Origin: JAPLGZ01 sp038318235
GTDB lineage: Bacteria; Chloroflexota; Anaerolineae; Caldilineales; Caldilineaceae
Direction of reading: 5' to 3'
Length of the DNA stretch: 15,209 nt
NCBI GenBank assembly: GCA_038318235.1
Contig: JBBQBY010000131.1
Coordinates: forward strand, 1-15,209
Shown here: one piece after another, positions 1 to 5,163 of the stretch
How positions within the stretch are numbered: the stretch's first letter is position 1
Layout of the letters: every line of letters starts with the position of its first letter
Translations under genes and position numbers: made by a program
The notes under the pieces: generated by a model
What the model was told of the DNA's origin: nothing
The model's database searches: none
Seen by the model: the letters and a program-made list of their open reading frames with translations, nothing else

Positions 1-720
1 GGGCGGCGTCGCCACGCTGGCTGGGGCTTGATTGTGGTTGGCCTTGAAGCCGACTTTGCAATCCCTGTCACCCTTGGGTTGGCGGTCGGCATGGAAACGG
101 CCGCCTTTGACAAAGGCTTTGGGGTTGTTCTGCTTGACCCAAGCGATGATGTGTTTGGTGTCGAGGCTGATTTCGTCGCCAAACTTGAGCGTTGCGGGCA
201 GGGCGGCCTTGAGCAGTTGCACCGAACTTTTGAGCAGGAAGCTGACTTGCTCGTCGGGCAGGGTGCGCAGCAGGCGATTGAGGTGGCGGACGGAGGGCAG
301 ACTCTGGTCGACGTCGAAGCCCCACGAAAAGGCGGGCGAAGGGACGAGGGCAAAGCCGAGCAGCCAGGTCAGGGCTGGTTGTTCGACCAGTTCGGCCCGC
401 AGTTGCGCCATCGACTTGAGCCCTTTGTCGAGTTTGACCAGCCAGGCGGCCACGACGGGCGCATGCGGCTGCGGCACGGGACCCGGCCAGGTGTGGTCGG
501 TGGTGCGTTCGGGGAAGTGGGCCCAGTCGAGCGCACTGAGCAGACGCAGATAATGCATGGCGGCCGCTGATTCTTGGACGAACAGGGGCAAGTCCGCCAC
601 GTTCCACTCGGCCAAAGCCCACAGGCTCGGCCGCACGGGCGGTTTGTGTGGGGTCGTCATGCGTGGCTGGGTGAGCGCCGTCCACCAACTTGTCAGGTAG
701 GGGGTGAGTTGTGCTATCAT
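1..720 (-). CDS. DDE-type transposase, N-terminal 240 residues (runs off the window)
   Basis: An uninterrupted leftward frame of 240 codons begins at ATG 718-720. AAAAGGAGACC lies just upstream of it, a good ribosome binding site, and a consensus promoter sits at 792-820. The N-terminal ~120 residues are rich in Trp and Leu (MIAQLTPYLTSWWTAL...). About residues 180-205 read ISLDTKHIIAWVKQNNP, followed by a basic stretch with KGGRFHADRQPKGDRD. ISLDTKHI fits the first catalytic Asp strand of an RNase H-fold (DDE) transposase. The later Asp and Glu would lie beyond the window. Transposase identity also rests on the terminal inverted repeat and target-site duplication at 986. An in-frame ATG at residue 21 (658-660) is an alternative but has no comparable ribosome binding site. 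The family is not recognised with certainty. Confidence 0.8.
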   Translation of the reverse strand, partial: MIAQLTPYLTSWWTALTQPRMTTPHKPPVRPSLWALAEWNVADLPLFVQESAAAMHYLRLLSALDWAHFPERTTDHTWPGPVPQPHAPVVAAWLVKLDKGLKSMAQLRAELVEQPALTWLLGFALVPSPAFSWGFDVDQSLPSVRHLNRLLRTLPDEQVSFLLKSSVQLLKAALPATLKFGDEISLDTKHIIAWVKQNNPKAFVKGGRFHADRQPKGDRDCKVGFKANHNQAPASVATPP

Positions 721-791
721 ACACCGGTCTCCTTTTTGGATTGGTGGGCGTTCTGTCGTGGGAAGGTCGGCCCAACCAAAAGGGAGACTTT

Positions 792-820
792 TTTATAACG
801 GTCTTGGCGTGTTTTGTCAA
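792..820 (-). promoter_or_regulatory. Sigma70-type promoter of the transposase
   Basis: Reading leftward, TTGACA (820-815) and TATAAA (797-792) are separated by exactly 17 bases. This is a near-perfect housekeeping promoter about 70 bp upstream of the transposase ATG. A promoter this strong inside an IS suggests that transposase level is limited at another step, which is inference. Confidence 0.75.
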
Positions 821-968
821 GCGCCGAATCGGTGCCGTTTTTCGACGCCTAATCCTGAGCCTTGCGTAGCGCAGGCCACGCACCGAGTGGCCACCGCTCA
901 TCTCGTCCCGTTTTTCGGTACCGATTCCGCTTACATTTTCCTTATGTCTCGTTTGGCTAAACTTACTA

Positions 969-986
969 TTCGTTTTGTCCTTGCCT
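969..986. repeat. IS terminal inverted repeat (promoter-side end)
   Basis: TTCGTTTTGTCCTTGCCT is the exact reverse complement of 1450-1467. Similarity stops right after these 18 bases on the inner side, as expected of the two ends of one IS type. Confidence 0.8.
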
Positions 987-1449
987 CAGTCGAGGGATTG
1001 AAACCAATAGTGCAGCGGGCTTGTGGGAAGTGCAGAGGTCGTCCGAAAGAGGATCAACCCAGTCGAGGGATTGAAACCCGTATTTGTCCAGTTAATACAA
1101 TATGATATTCTTGATAAGCGGGGCTGCCGCTGCACGTTTGGAGTCGAGATGAAATATAAATTCAGAGTAATCCATATCTTTTACGTCTTGGCGGTAATTA
1201 TTTCAGCGGCCAATGCCTATAGCGATAGATATGGATTTAGTGGATCGCAGTTCGTGGGCCATTTGGTTATCTGGTGGTTCCTGGTGTGGGTAGCTGACAA
1301 AATAGACACCAAATTCAGAAAAAAACCAGCCATAGACGAAAAAAATGACGATCAATCGTCTGTCGAGTAGTCTGTGTTTAAGGTTATCAATCCATCAACT
1401 AGTTTGGCGACGAATGCTGAAGTCCGAAAGAGGATCAACCCAGTCGAGG
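987..1449 (+). CRISPR. Degenerate, IS-interrupted CRISPR array remnant
   Basis: One intact 37-base repeat lies at 1041-1077. It begins GTCCGAAAG and ends GGGATTGAAAC, the ATTGAAAC end being typical of type I and III arrays. The last 18 bases of the same repeat stand at 987-1004, separated from the intact copy by a 36-base spacer (1005-1040). The first 28 bases of the repeat recur exactly at 1422-1449. The 344 bases between the intact repeat and this last remnant are far longer than a spacer and hold a small ORF (1149-1370). Both partial copies abut inverted 18-base IS ends, and they overlap each other by CAGTCGAGG (repeat positions 20-28). No cas gene is in the window, and the leader cannot be identified. 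The repeat direction given follows the ATTGAAAC end. Confidence 0.8.
1149..1370 (+). CDS. Small two-helix membrane protein inside the CRISPR remnant
   Basis: The ORF encodes 73 residues and starts at an ATG preceded by GGAG with 5 bases of spacing, a good ribosome binding site. Residues ~6-23 (VIHIFYVLAVIISAANAY) and ~35-51 (FVGHLVIWWFLVWVADK region) are hydrophobic and suit two membrane spans, with a short polar loop between. The C-terminal ~20 residues are highly charged (KKPAIDEKNDDQSS). The gene is clearly more AT-rich than its surroundings, which suggests foreign origin. It lies wholly between two repeats of the CRISPR array, where a 36-base spacer would be expected. The hexamer GTCGAG, also part of the repeat, stands immediately before the ATG and again immediately before the TAG. 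I recognise no family. It could be cargo of a lost mobile element. Confidence 0.5.
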   Translation: MKYKFRVIHIFYVLAVIISAANAYSDRYGFSGSQFVGHLVIWWFLVWVADKIDTKFRKKPAIDEKNDDQSSVE

Positions 1450-1467
1450 AGGCAAGGACAAAACGAA
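1450..1467. repeat. IS terminal inverted repeat (second end)
   Basis: AGGCAAGGACAAAACGAA is a perfect inverted copy of 969-986 and directly follows a CRISPR repeat cut at position 28. It marks the left end of a second, possibly deleted, copy of the same IS type. The sequence inside (1468 onward) does not match the sequence inside the first end, so it is not a simple inverted copy of the promoter side. Confidence 0.75.
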
Positions 1468-1685
1468 AATTCAGGGAAGGGTGGCAGGACCAAACGATCG
1501 AGTAAGGTAGCCGACGAAAATGGCCGGTCGAGTATACAACAGGGAGCGGGCAAGCCGAGGGTGGGCTAGACTGGGACAAAGGGCAGGCAAAAGGGATGTG
1601 CTGACCATGAGGCAAAAGAAAATCCGACACCACGTGGCGTCGGATTTGTTGATTATACTCAGCCTGTTTTCGGTCTAATGGGTAG
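1468..1685. other. Non-coding stretch, possible IS remnant and operon terminator
   Basis: No convincing gene is seen from 1371 to 1685. After the terminal inverted repeat, a leftward frame can be read that stops 24 bases inside the IS end (...LTRSFGPATLP then stop). It could be the last residues of a deleted transposase, but composition and length do not allow a call. The motif TCGAGTA occurs at about 1363, 1498 and 1528. The right part holds the terminator described separately. Confidence 0.3.
1611..1647 (-). terminator. Rho-independent terminator of the DUF4160-like operon
   Basis: Bases 1620-1633 and 1634-1647 form a 14-bp palindrome (AAATCCGAC...GTCGGATTT) with one mismatch. Reading leftward, it is followed by TTTTCTTTT. 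It lies about 40 bp past the stop codon at 1686 and fits an intrinsic terminator for the leftward two-gene operon. Confidence 0.65.
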
Positions 1686-2021
1686 TCATGCCGGCACCTT
1701 TACAGCGATTTCGCCGGCCATTGTGATGATGGGCGGTGCTTGGTTGCCGTTCTCCCAGTCGAAGGAGACCGACCAGATGCTAGATTCACCGATGATAAAG
1801 CAGGCGGGTGTAAACGACAGGCTTGATCCGATGGGTGCGGTAGGTTTCCCTGGGCGGTAGTAAACATCCCACCCAAAGACCCGACCTGTATAGGGTTTGC
1901 CCTTCTCGTGCAGAGAAAGCGCCAAGCAGGTGATCTGGTCGTCATCAGGGATATCAACCGGGATGATCAACGGTTCGTCGTAAATCTCATTCGCCTGCCG
2001 AATCACCAATTCCTTGATCAT
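1686..2021 (-). CDS. Hypothetical protein coupled to a DUF4160-like gene
   Basis: The protein has 111 residues and begins MIKELVIRQANEIYDEP. The start at 2021 is chosen because its ATG overlaps the upstream stop codon in a classic ATGA junction (2018-2021), preceded by GGAAAGGGAAAA. A start 24 bases further up is possible but lacks this logic. No signal peptide or membrane span is visible. The protein mixes acidic, proline-rich and aromatic segments (FGWDVYYRPGKP, SSIWSVSFDWENG), suggesting a compact beta-rich fold. I do not recognise the family. DUF4160 genes are usually followed by a DUF2442 gene, and this sequence does not look like DUF2442, so the partner may be a replacement. Translational coupling suggests the two proteins act together, perhaps as a toxin-antitoxin-like pair, which is inference. 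Confidence 0.7.
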   Translation of the reverse strand: MIKELVIRQANEIYDEPLIIPVDIPDDDQITCLALSLHEKGKPYTGRVFGWDVYYRPGKPTAPIGSSLSFTPACFIIGESSIWSVSFDWENGNQAPPIITMAGEIAVKVPA

Positions 2022-2257
2022 ATTTTTTCCCTTTCCTCTTCCCAAAGTGCGATCAGGGCCGCATAGTTAGCGCGGAGTACCCGTTCTATTTTGCTTAGAT
2101 CGTGTGATTTTATGCCGCCTGTACTGGCGCACTCGATAGGGCTTAGCCAGTATTTTGCCGTTCTTCCGTCATCATCGACATGATAATCGATCGGTTCGCG
2201 TACCAGGTCGGCCACATAAAAGTAAAAAATATAACGGCCGTAGCGTCTGCTTGGCAC
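2018..2257 (-). CDS. DUF4160-like small protein
   Basis: The protein has 79 residues and a GTG start at 2257. AGGAG lies about a dozen bases upstream and a consensus promoter sits at 2299-2327. The sequence follows the DUF4160 pattern: RYGRYIFYFYVADLVREP at the N-terminus, then an acidic turn, GRTAKYWLSPIECAST (usual form: EAKFWLDPVELAR), and a C-terminal helix SKIERVLRANYAALIALWEE (usual form: ELREIERIVEEHREELLEAW). The HxHV motif common in the family appears as DYHV, so one His seems missing. DUF4160 proteins are small, frequent in accessory regions and often paired with a second small gene; a toxin-antitoxin role is suspected but, to my knowledge, not firmly proven. The gene overlaps the next one by 4 bases. 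Its position beside IS and CRISPR debris supports an accessory role. Confidence 0.7.
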   Translation of the reverse strand: MPSRRYGRYIFYFYVADLVREPIDYHVDDDGRTAKYWLSPIECASTGGIKSHDLSKIERVLRANYAALIALWEEEREKI

Positions 2258-2298
2258 TTGTTTTGATGCTCCTCATGCACTCGAATTCTGTTATATGG

Positions 2299-2327
2299 AT
2301 CTTACACGCGCTGGGTTGTGGTGTCAA
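2299..2327 (-). promoter_or_regulatory. Promoter of the DUF4160-like operon
   Basis: Reading leftward, TTGACA (2327-2322) and TAAGAT (2304-2299) have a 17-base spacer. The -35 box is perfect and the -10 box matches 4 of 6. The GTG start lies about 40 bp downstream. Confidence 0.55.
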
Positions 2328-2531
2328 CCGCCGCGCCCACTCGCCTTGAATTACACCGCTGGCATGATCGCTACTGGCAGTGGTGTGGTGGATATTCGTC
2401 TTCTCGGCGTTCGCTTCGCCTGGAGCGTTGTTAGATTTGCCAGTGGGGCTGTCGGTGTCGGGCACTGGGCTGAATTATGATCGTAGCTTTTCCGTTTGGC
2501 GCACGCACTGCCGATAATATAACCCGATGGC

Positions 2532-2568
2532 GTCCAAACGACGAGCGACCCAGCCGAGAGATTGAACT
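2532..2568 (+). repeat. Diverged single CRISPR-repeat-like copy
   Basis: Without any gap, 28 of 37 positions equal the intact repeat at 1041-1077, including the blocks GTCC, ACCCAG, CGAG and GATTGAA. The orientation is the same. No second copy is found 36 bases to either side. This is too good for chance but could be an ancient terminal repeat or a solitary relic. Confidence 0.45.
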
Positions 2569-2730
2569 TCCCTTCACTGCGCCAGCGGTTAATCGATAAC
2601 CCTCTGGCCCTTTCCTTTTGCCGCAAGCTGGATTGTTTCGCTTCTGGTGTGCAATCGATGTAGAATAATGGGTAAGCTCTAACTCATTGATGATTCTTAT
2701 TCACCACTGCATGCCGGAAGTGCCTGTTTC

Positions 2731-3048
2731 ATGCTCAAACGTACGTCACTGATTCTGCTAATTTTGACGCATTTATTCTACCTGGCTGCGCTTGTTCCCT
2801 GGTATGTCCTGGCCCAGTTGACCTATAGCTCGTACGATCCGGTGGCCGCTGCCGAGGATCAGATGCGCCAATTGTTCTTTTATACGATTATGCTGGCACC
2901 CGTGGCGCCCCTGCTGGCGATTCTCCTCAGCTGGATCAGCTTTGCTCGACGTAAATATGGCTGGGCCATCCTCTGGACGTTGCTGCCGCTGCTGCTCGCC
3001 TCGCCGGTCGCAGCCTATCTTTATTATGTTTGGCGGCGCGGGTTTTGA
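2731..3048 (+). CDS. Small membrane protein of unknown function
   Basis: The protein has 105 residues and three clear hydrophobic segments: ~6-31 (LILLILTHLFYLAALVPWYV), ~48-69 (FFYTIMLAPVAPLLAILLSW) and ~77-101 (WAILWTLLPLLLASPVAAYLYYV). A polar loop with SYDPVAAAEDQMRQ separates the first two, and ARRKYG lies between the second and third. Positive residues at the very N-terminus, in the second loop and at the C-terminus (WRRGF) suggest the N-terminus and second loop are cytoplasmic. The ATG at 2731 has only a weak, distant GGAAG upstream. Codon use and GC match the core genes downstream, unlike the ORF at 1149, so this marks the return to ordinary chromosome. It is not recognised as a named family. 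The response regulator gene follows after 97 bp. Confidence 0.75.
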   Translation: MLKRTSLILLILTHLFYLAALVPWYVLAQLTYSSYDPVAAAEDQMRQLFFYTIMLAPVAPLLAILLSWISFARRKYGWAILWTLLPLLLASPVAAYLYYVWRRGF

Positions 3049-3118
3049 TCGGCAAAATCGGCCGACCGCGTTTATCGCATTTTCCTTGTTTCAACTGGAT
3101 GCTGTGCAACTGATCTAG

Positions 3119-3132
3119 ACCCAATCTTGGGT
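3119..3132. promoter_or_regulatory. Short inverted repeat before the response regulator
   Basis: ACCCAATCTTGGGT is a 6-bp inverted repeat with a 2-base centre, ending 13 bases before the ATG at 3146. It may be an operator for autoregulation, but there is no direct support. No strong ribosome binding site is seen for the downstream gene. Confidence 0.3.
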
Positions 3133-3145
3133 AACAATAACCGGC

Positions 3146-3784
3146 ATGCCTCTTTCTACCCACCAAGTACGCATTCTGATTATTGCCGGTGACCCATTGG
3201 CGCGCGCGGGTCTGGCCGCGCTGTTGGCTGCCCAACCCGCGCTCACGATTGTCGGTCAAGTGGCGCCCGCGGCTGATTTGACTACCCAAATTGCGGCCTA
3301 TCAACCAGCCGTTGTGCTCTGGGATCTGGGTTGGAACCCAACCGGCGCACTCGAAGCGCTAACCGAGTTGACCGACGGCGGTTTGCCTGTGCTGACCTTA
3401 GTGCAAGACGAGACCCAGACTAGCGCTGTGTGGGCCGCCGGCGCGCGTGGTCTACTCTTGCGCGATGCCAGGGTCGAAGCTTTGACCGCAGCTTTGGTGG
3501 GTTTGGCGCAAGGTTTGGTCGTGCTTGAACCGCTGCTCGCCAATGGTGTGGTGGTCAGTTCCGCTACCACGCCGCATCTGTTAGCCGAACCGTTGACGCC
3601 GCGTGAATTAGAAGTGTTAAAACGGATGGCCGAAGGGCTCTCCAACAAGCTGATTGCCCGCGAACTAGAAATCAGTGAACATACGATTAAATTTCATGTC
3701 AATGCCATCCTCGGCAAACTCGGCGCGCAAAGTCGCACCGAAGCGGTGGTGCGCGCCACGCGTGCCGGCCTGATCCTGCTTTGA
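3146..3784 (+). CDS. NarL/FixJ-type response regulator with LuxR DNA-binding domain
   Basis: The protein has 212 residues. Residues ~8-125 form a receiver domain: RILIIAGDPLARAGL at the N-terminus gives Asp16 of the acidic pocket, VVLWDLGWNPTG places the likely phosphoacceptor at Asp60, and Thr84 (PVLTLV) is the switch residue. GLLLRDA at 102-108 corresponds to the usual GYLLKDA, so the conserved Lys is Arg106 here. Residues ~150-207 are a LuxR-type helix-turn-helix: LTPRELEVL, GLSNKLIARELEISEHTIKFHVNAILGKLG in pieces, then SRTEAVVRA. Such proteins are activated by a histidine kinase and regulate transcription. No kinase is adjacent, so it is an orphan in this window. With only one acidic residue in the pocket and Lys replaced, phosphorylation may be weak or absent. 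Two HtrA-like protease genes follow in the same direction after a repeat-filled gap. Confidence 0.9.
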   Translation: MPLSTHQVRILIIAGDPLARAGLAALLAAQPALTIVGQVAPAADLTTQIAAYQPAVVLWDLGWNPTGALEALTELTDGGLPVLTLVQDETQTSAVWAAGARGLLLRDARVEALTAALVGLAQGLVVLEPLLANGVVVSSATTPHLLAEPLTPRELEVLKRMAEGLSNKLIARELEISEHTIKFHVNAILGKLGAQSRTEAVVRATRAGLILL

Positions 3785-4163
3785 TCGACGATTTTAGATT
3801 GATGATTGACGAAGTTGGCGCGTAGACGAGGGACTTCGTGAACCCATATTACGCACATGGCAGCGTAGGGGTGTGATGATGGTGATTGCCGTAAGCGTAG
3901 GTGCGGTTTTTAAACGCACAGGCTCCGGTCTCCTTGCTTGTGCGGTTAAAAACCGCACCTACAAAACTGAGACGGTAGCCTCTCCTAGCCATTCTTCCAG
4001 GTCCTCCCCAACCAAACAGGCGATGCGCCCGTTCTCCCATGGCGCGACAATAGAGCCATTGAACGAGCACGTACGCCTATCTAGTTTGCAACGGGCGAGC
4101 AAGTAAGCCATAAGCTCATTTTGTGCGTGCCTTCGTCAATCGTCAATCTAAAATCGTCAATCA
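3782..4163. repeat. Inverted repeat pair bounding the gap before the first protease gene
   Basis: A 33-base sequence at 3782-3814 (TGATCGACGATTTTAGATTG...) returns as its reverse complement at 4131-4163 with 31 of 33 positions paired. The arms enclose about 316 bp without a convincing gene. The left arm overlaps the stop codon of the response regulator, and the right arm ends 13 bases before the next ATG. This could be a MITE-like element or two opposite copies of a dispersed intergenic repeat. No target-site duplication is obvious. A second hairpin (3897-3962) is nested inside. Confidence 0.6.
3897..3962. repeat. Long hairpin with GTAGGTGCG ends (copy 1)
   Basis: Two 24-base arms (3897-3920 and 3939-3962) pair at 23 of 24 positions around an 18-base loop. 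The ends read GTAGGTGCG and CGCACCTAC. The same ends and geometry occur at 11159-11226, so this is a dispersed palindromic repeat. Confidence 0.75.
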
Positions 4164-4176
4164 AAAGGAACTTCTC

Positions 4177-5070
4177 ATGTCTGAAACATTACAAACTCTC
4201 TCCGATGCCATGTCTGGTCTGGTAGAAGCGGCCGGTCCGCAGATTGTCCGGGTGGAAGCGCGCGGGCGCATGGCGGCCAGTGGGGTCGTCTGGTCGAGCG
4301 CTGGGGTCATCGTAACTTCGCATCACGTGGTCGAGCGTGATGATAATATTAAGATTGGCCTAGCCGACGGCAGCACGGTCAATGCCACGTTGGTTGGGCG
4401 CGATCCCAACACTGATCTGGCGGTCTTAAAAGCCGAGGCGAGCAATCTGACCGCTGCCACCTGGGTGGATGCGAATGATCTGCGCGTCGGACATTTGATG
4501 CTGGCGCTAGGGCGACCGGGCAAAACCGTTCAGGCGACGCTCGGCATTGTCAGCGCGCTGGGCGGCGCTTGGCGCACCCAGGCCGGTGGCGATATTGACC
4601 ATTATCTGCAAACCGATGTGGTGATGTATCCCGGCTTTTCCGGTGGTCCTCTCCTCGATGCCAGTGGCCGAGTGGCTGGGATCAATTCCTCTTCGTTGGT
4701 GCGCGGCGTGAGTGTGGCTGTGCCCGCAGCCACCGTGAAAAAGGCCGTCGAAACGATCCTGGCGCATGGCAAAATGCCGCGTGGCTATCTGGGGGTTGGC
4801 ATTCAGCCGGTGCGTCTGACCGATGCGCTGCAACAGCAACTCAGCCAAGAGACCGGCTTGATGTTCATGTCGGTAGAAGCAGACAGTCCGGCTGCGCAAG
4901 GTAATCTCTTGCAAGGTGATATCTTGGTGACGTTGGATGGCCAGCCCGTGCGCCATGTGGACGAGTTGCAGACGTTGTTGACCGGCGAACGGGTCGGCAA
5001 AAATGTGCCAGTGCGCATTGTGCGCAGCGGCCAGGTGCAGGATCTGACCGTCACGATTGGGCAAGGATGA
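4177..5070 (+). CDS. HtrA/DegP-like serine protease with PDZ domain, no signal peptide
   Basis: The 297-residue protein starts at ATG 4177, chosen because AAGGAA lies 6 bases upstream; an earlier in-frame start lies within the inverted repeat. Residues ~15-195 form a trypsin-like domain with a full triad: His50 in VTSHHVV, Asp80 in NTDLAVLK and Ser155 in GFSGGPL. Residues ~203-297 are a PDZ domain (GYLGVGIQPV, then SPAAQGNLLQGDILVTLDGQ). HtrA-family proteases cleave or hold damaged proteins and are normally exported or membrane-anchored. Here the N-terminus (MSETLQTLSDAMSGLVEAAG) has no signal peptide or membrane anchor, so a cytoplasmic location is likely. A second, PDZ-less relative follows 93 bp downstream with a stem-loop between. 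The pair may share substrates or assemble together, which is inference. Confidence 0.88.
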   Translation: MSETLQTLSDAMSGLVEAAGPQIVRVEARGRMAASGVVWSSAGVIVTSHHVVERDDNIKIGLADGSTVNATLVGRDPNTDLAVLKAEASNLTAATWVDANDLRVGHLMLALGRPGKTVQATLGIVSALGGAWRTQAGGDIDHYLQTDVVMYPGFSGGPLLDASGRVAGINSSSLVRGVSVAVPAATVKKAVETILAHGKMPRGYLGVGIQPVRLTDALQQQLSQETGLMFMSVEADSPAAQGNLLQGDILVTLDGQPVRHVDELQTLLTGERVGKNVPVRIVRSGQVQDLTVTIGQG

Positions 5071-5079
5071 GAAAGATGG

Positions 5080-5127
5080 CGTGATGCGTGATCAGTGAGA
5101 GGAGAATCTCACTGATCACGCATCACG
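5080..5127. repeat. Perfect 21-bp stem-loop between the two protease genes
   Basis: Bases 5080-5100 pair perfectly with 5107-5127 around GGAGAA. The arms read CGTGATGCGTGATCAGTGAGA and its complement. There is no T-run after it in either direction, so it looks more like a dispersed palindrome or an mRNA-stabilising or attenuating stem than a classic terminator. It lies 10 bases after the first protease stop. Confidence 0.7.
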
Positions 5128-5163
5128 TATTATGAATAGCAACATGGTGCAAAAGGTAACAGA

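Larger units (their letters stand above)
1..986 (-). mobile_element. Insertion sequence, one end and most of the visible transposase (partial)
   Basis: The element runs off the left edge. Its right boundary is set at 986 because the 18 bases 969-986 reappear as a perfect inverted copy at 1450-1467. At both places the adjoining DNA is a broken copy of the same CRISPR repeat, with a shared 9-base CAGTCGAGG that fits a target-site duplication. The element carries a leftward transposase (start at 720) and a consensus promoter, leaving about 250 bp between the terminal repeat and the start codon, which is long for an IS. Region 826-927 contains a loose inverted repeat (GAATCGGTGCCG against CGGTACCGATTC) and a direct repeat CCGTTTTTCG at 835 and 908. 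No IS family is assigned, because the other end and the C-terminal half of the transposase are outside the window. Confidence 0.8.
2258..2730. other. Decayed intergenic stretch without an intact gene
   Basis: Apart from the leftward promoter, no ORF here has a convincing start, ribosome binding site and protein-like composition. On the minus strand, 2640-2460 can be read across a frameshift as something like a small helix-turn-helix protein (INRWRSEGKFN then LVVW...SGYIIG), which could be a dead regulator or excisionase. The plus-strand reading of part of the same DNA (2532-2568) matches the CRISPR repeat. Both readings suggest old, decaying accessory DNA. Confidence 0.35.

Noticed and set aside
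68..901. Long Arg/Pro-rich leftward reading frame
   Set aside because: It lies in the wrong frame over the true transposase gene, has a low-complexity composition and lacks a ribosome binding site.
1114..1150. A second CRISPR repeat at the position expected after one more spacer
   Set aside because: Only AGTCGAG and an AT-GAAA tail match, with gaps; the first half of the repeat is absent. It is mentioned only as context for the small ORF.
1345..1390. Degenerate repeat around GATCAATCGTCTGTCGAG
   Set aside because: GATCAA and GTCGAG are present, but the spacing is two bases too long and the ATTGAAAC end is missing.
1468..1610. Transposase C-terminus belonging to the second IS end
   Set aside because: A leftward frame stops near the IS end, but it is short, runs into the terminator hairpin and shows no DDE motif.
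2460..2640. Intact helix-turn-helix protein on the minus strand
   Set aside because: A stop codon and frame change interrupt the best reading, and the same bases match the CRISPR repeat on the other strand.
3873..4106. Small genes in the gap before the first protease
   Set aside because: The frames run through the long hairpin and show mirrored, repeat-derived peptides on both strands.
4123..4176. Earlier start for the first protease, adding 18 residues
   Set aside because: The added residues are encoded by the inverted repeat arm, give no signal peptide and have no ribosome binding site; AAGGAA before 4177 is decisive.
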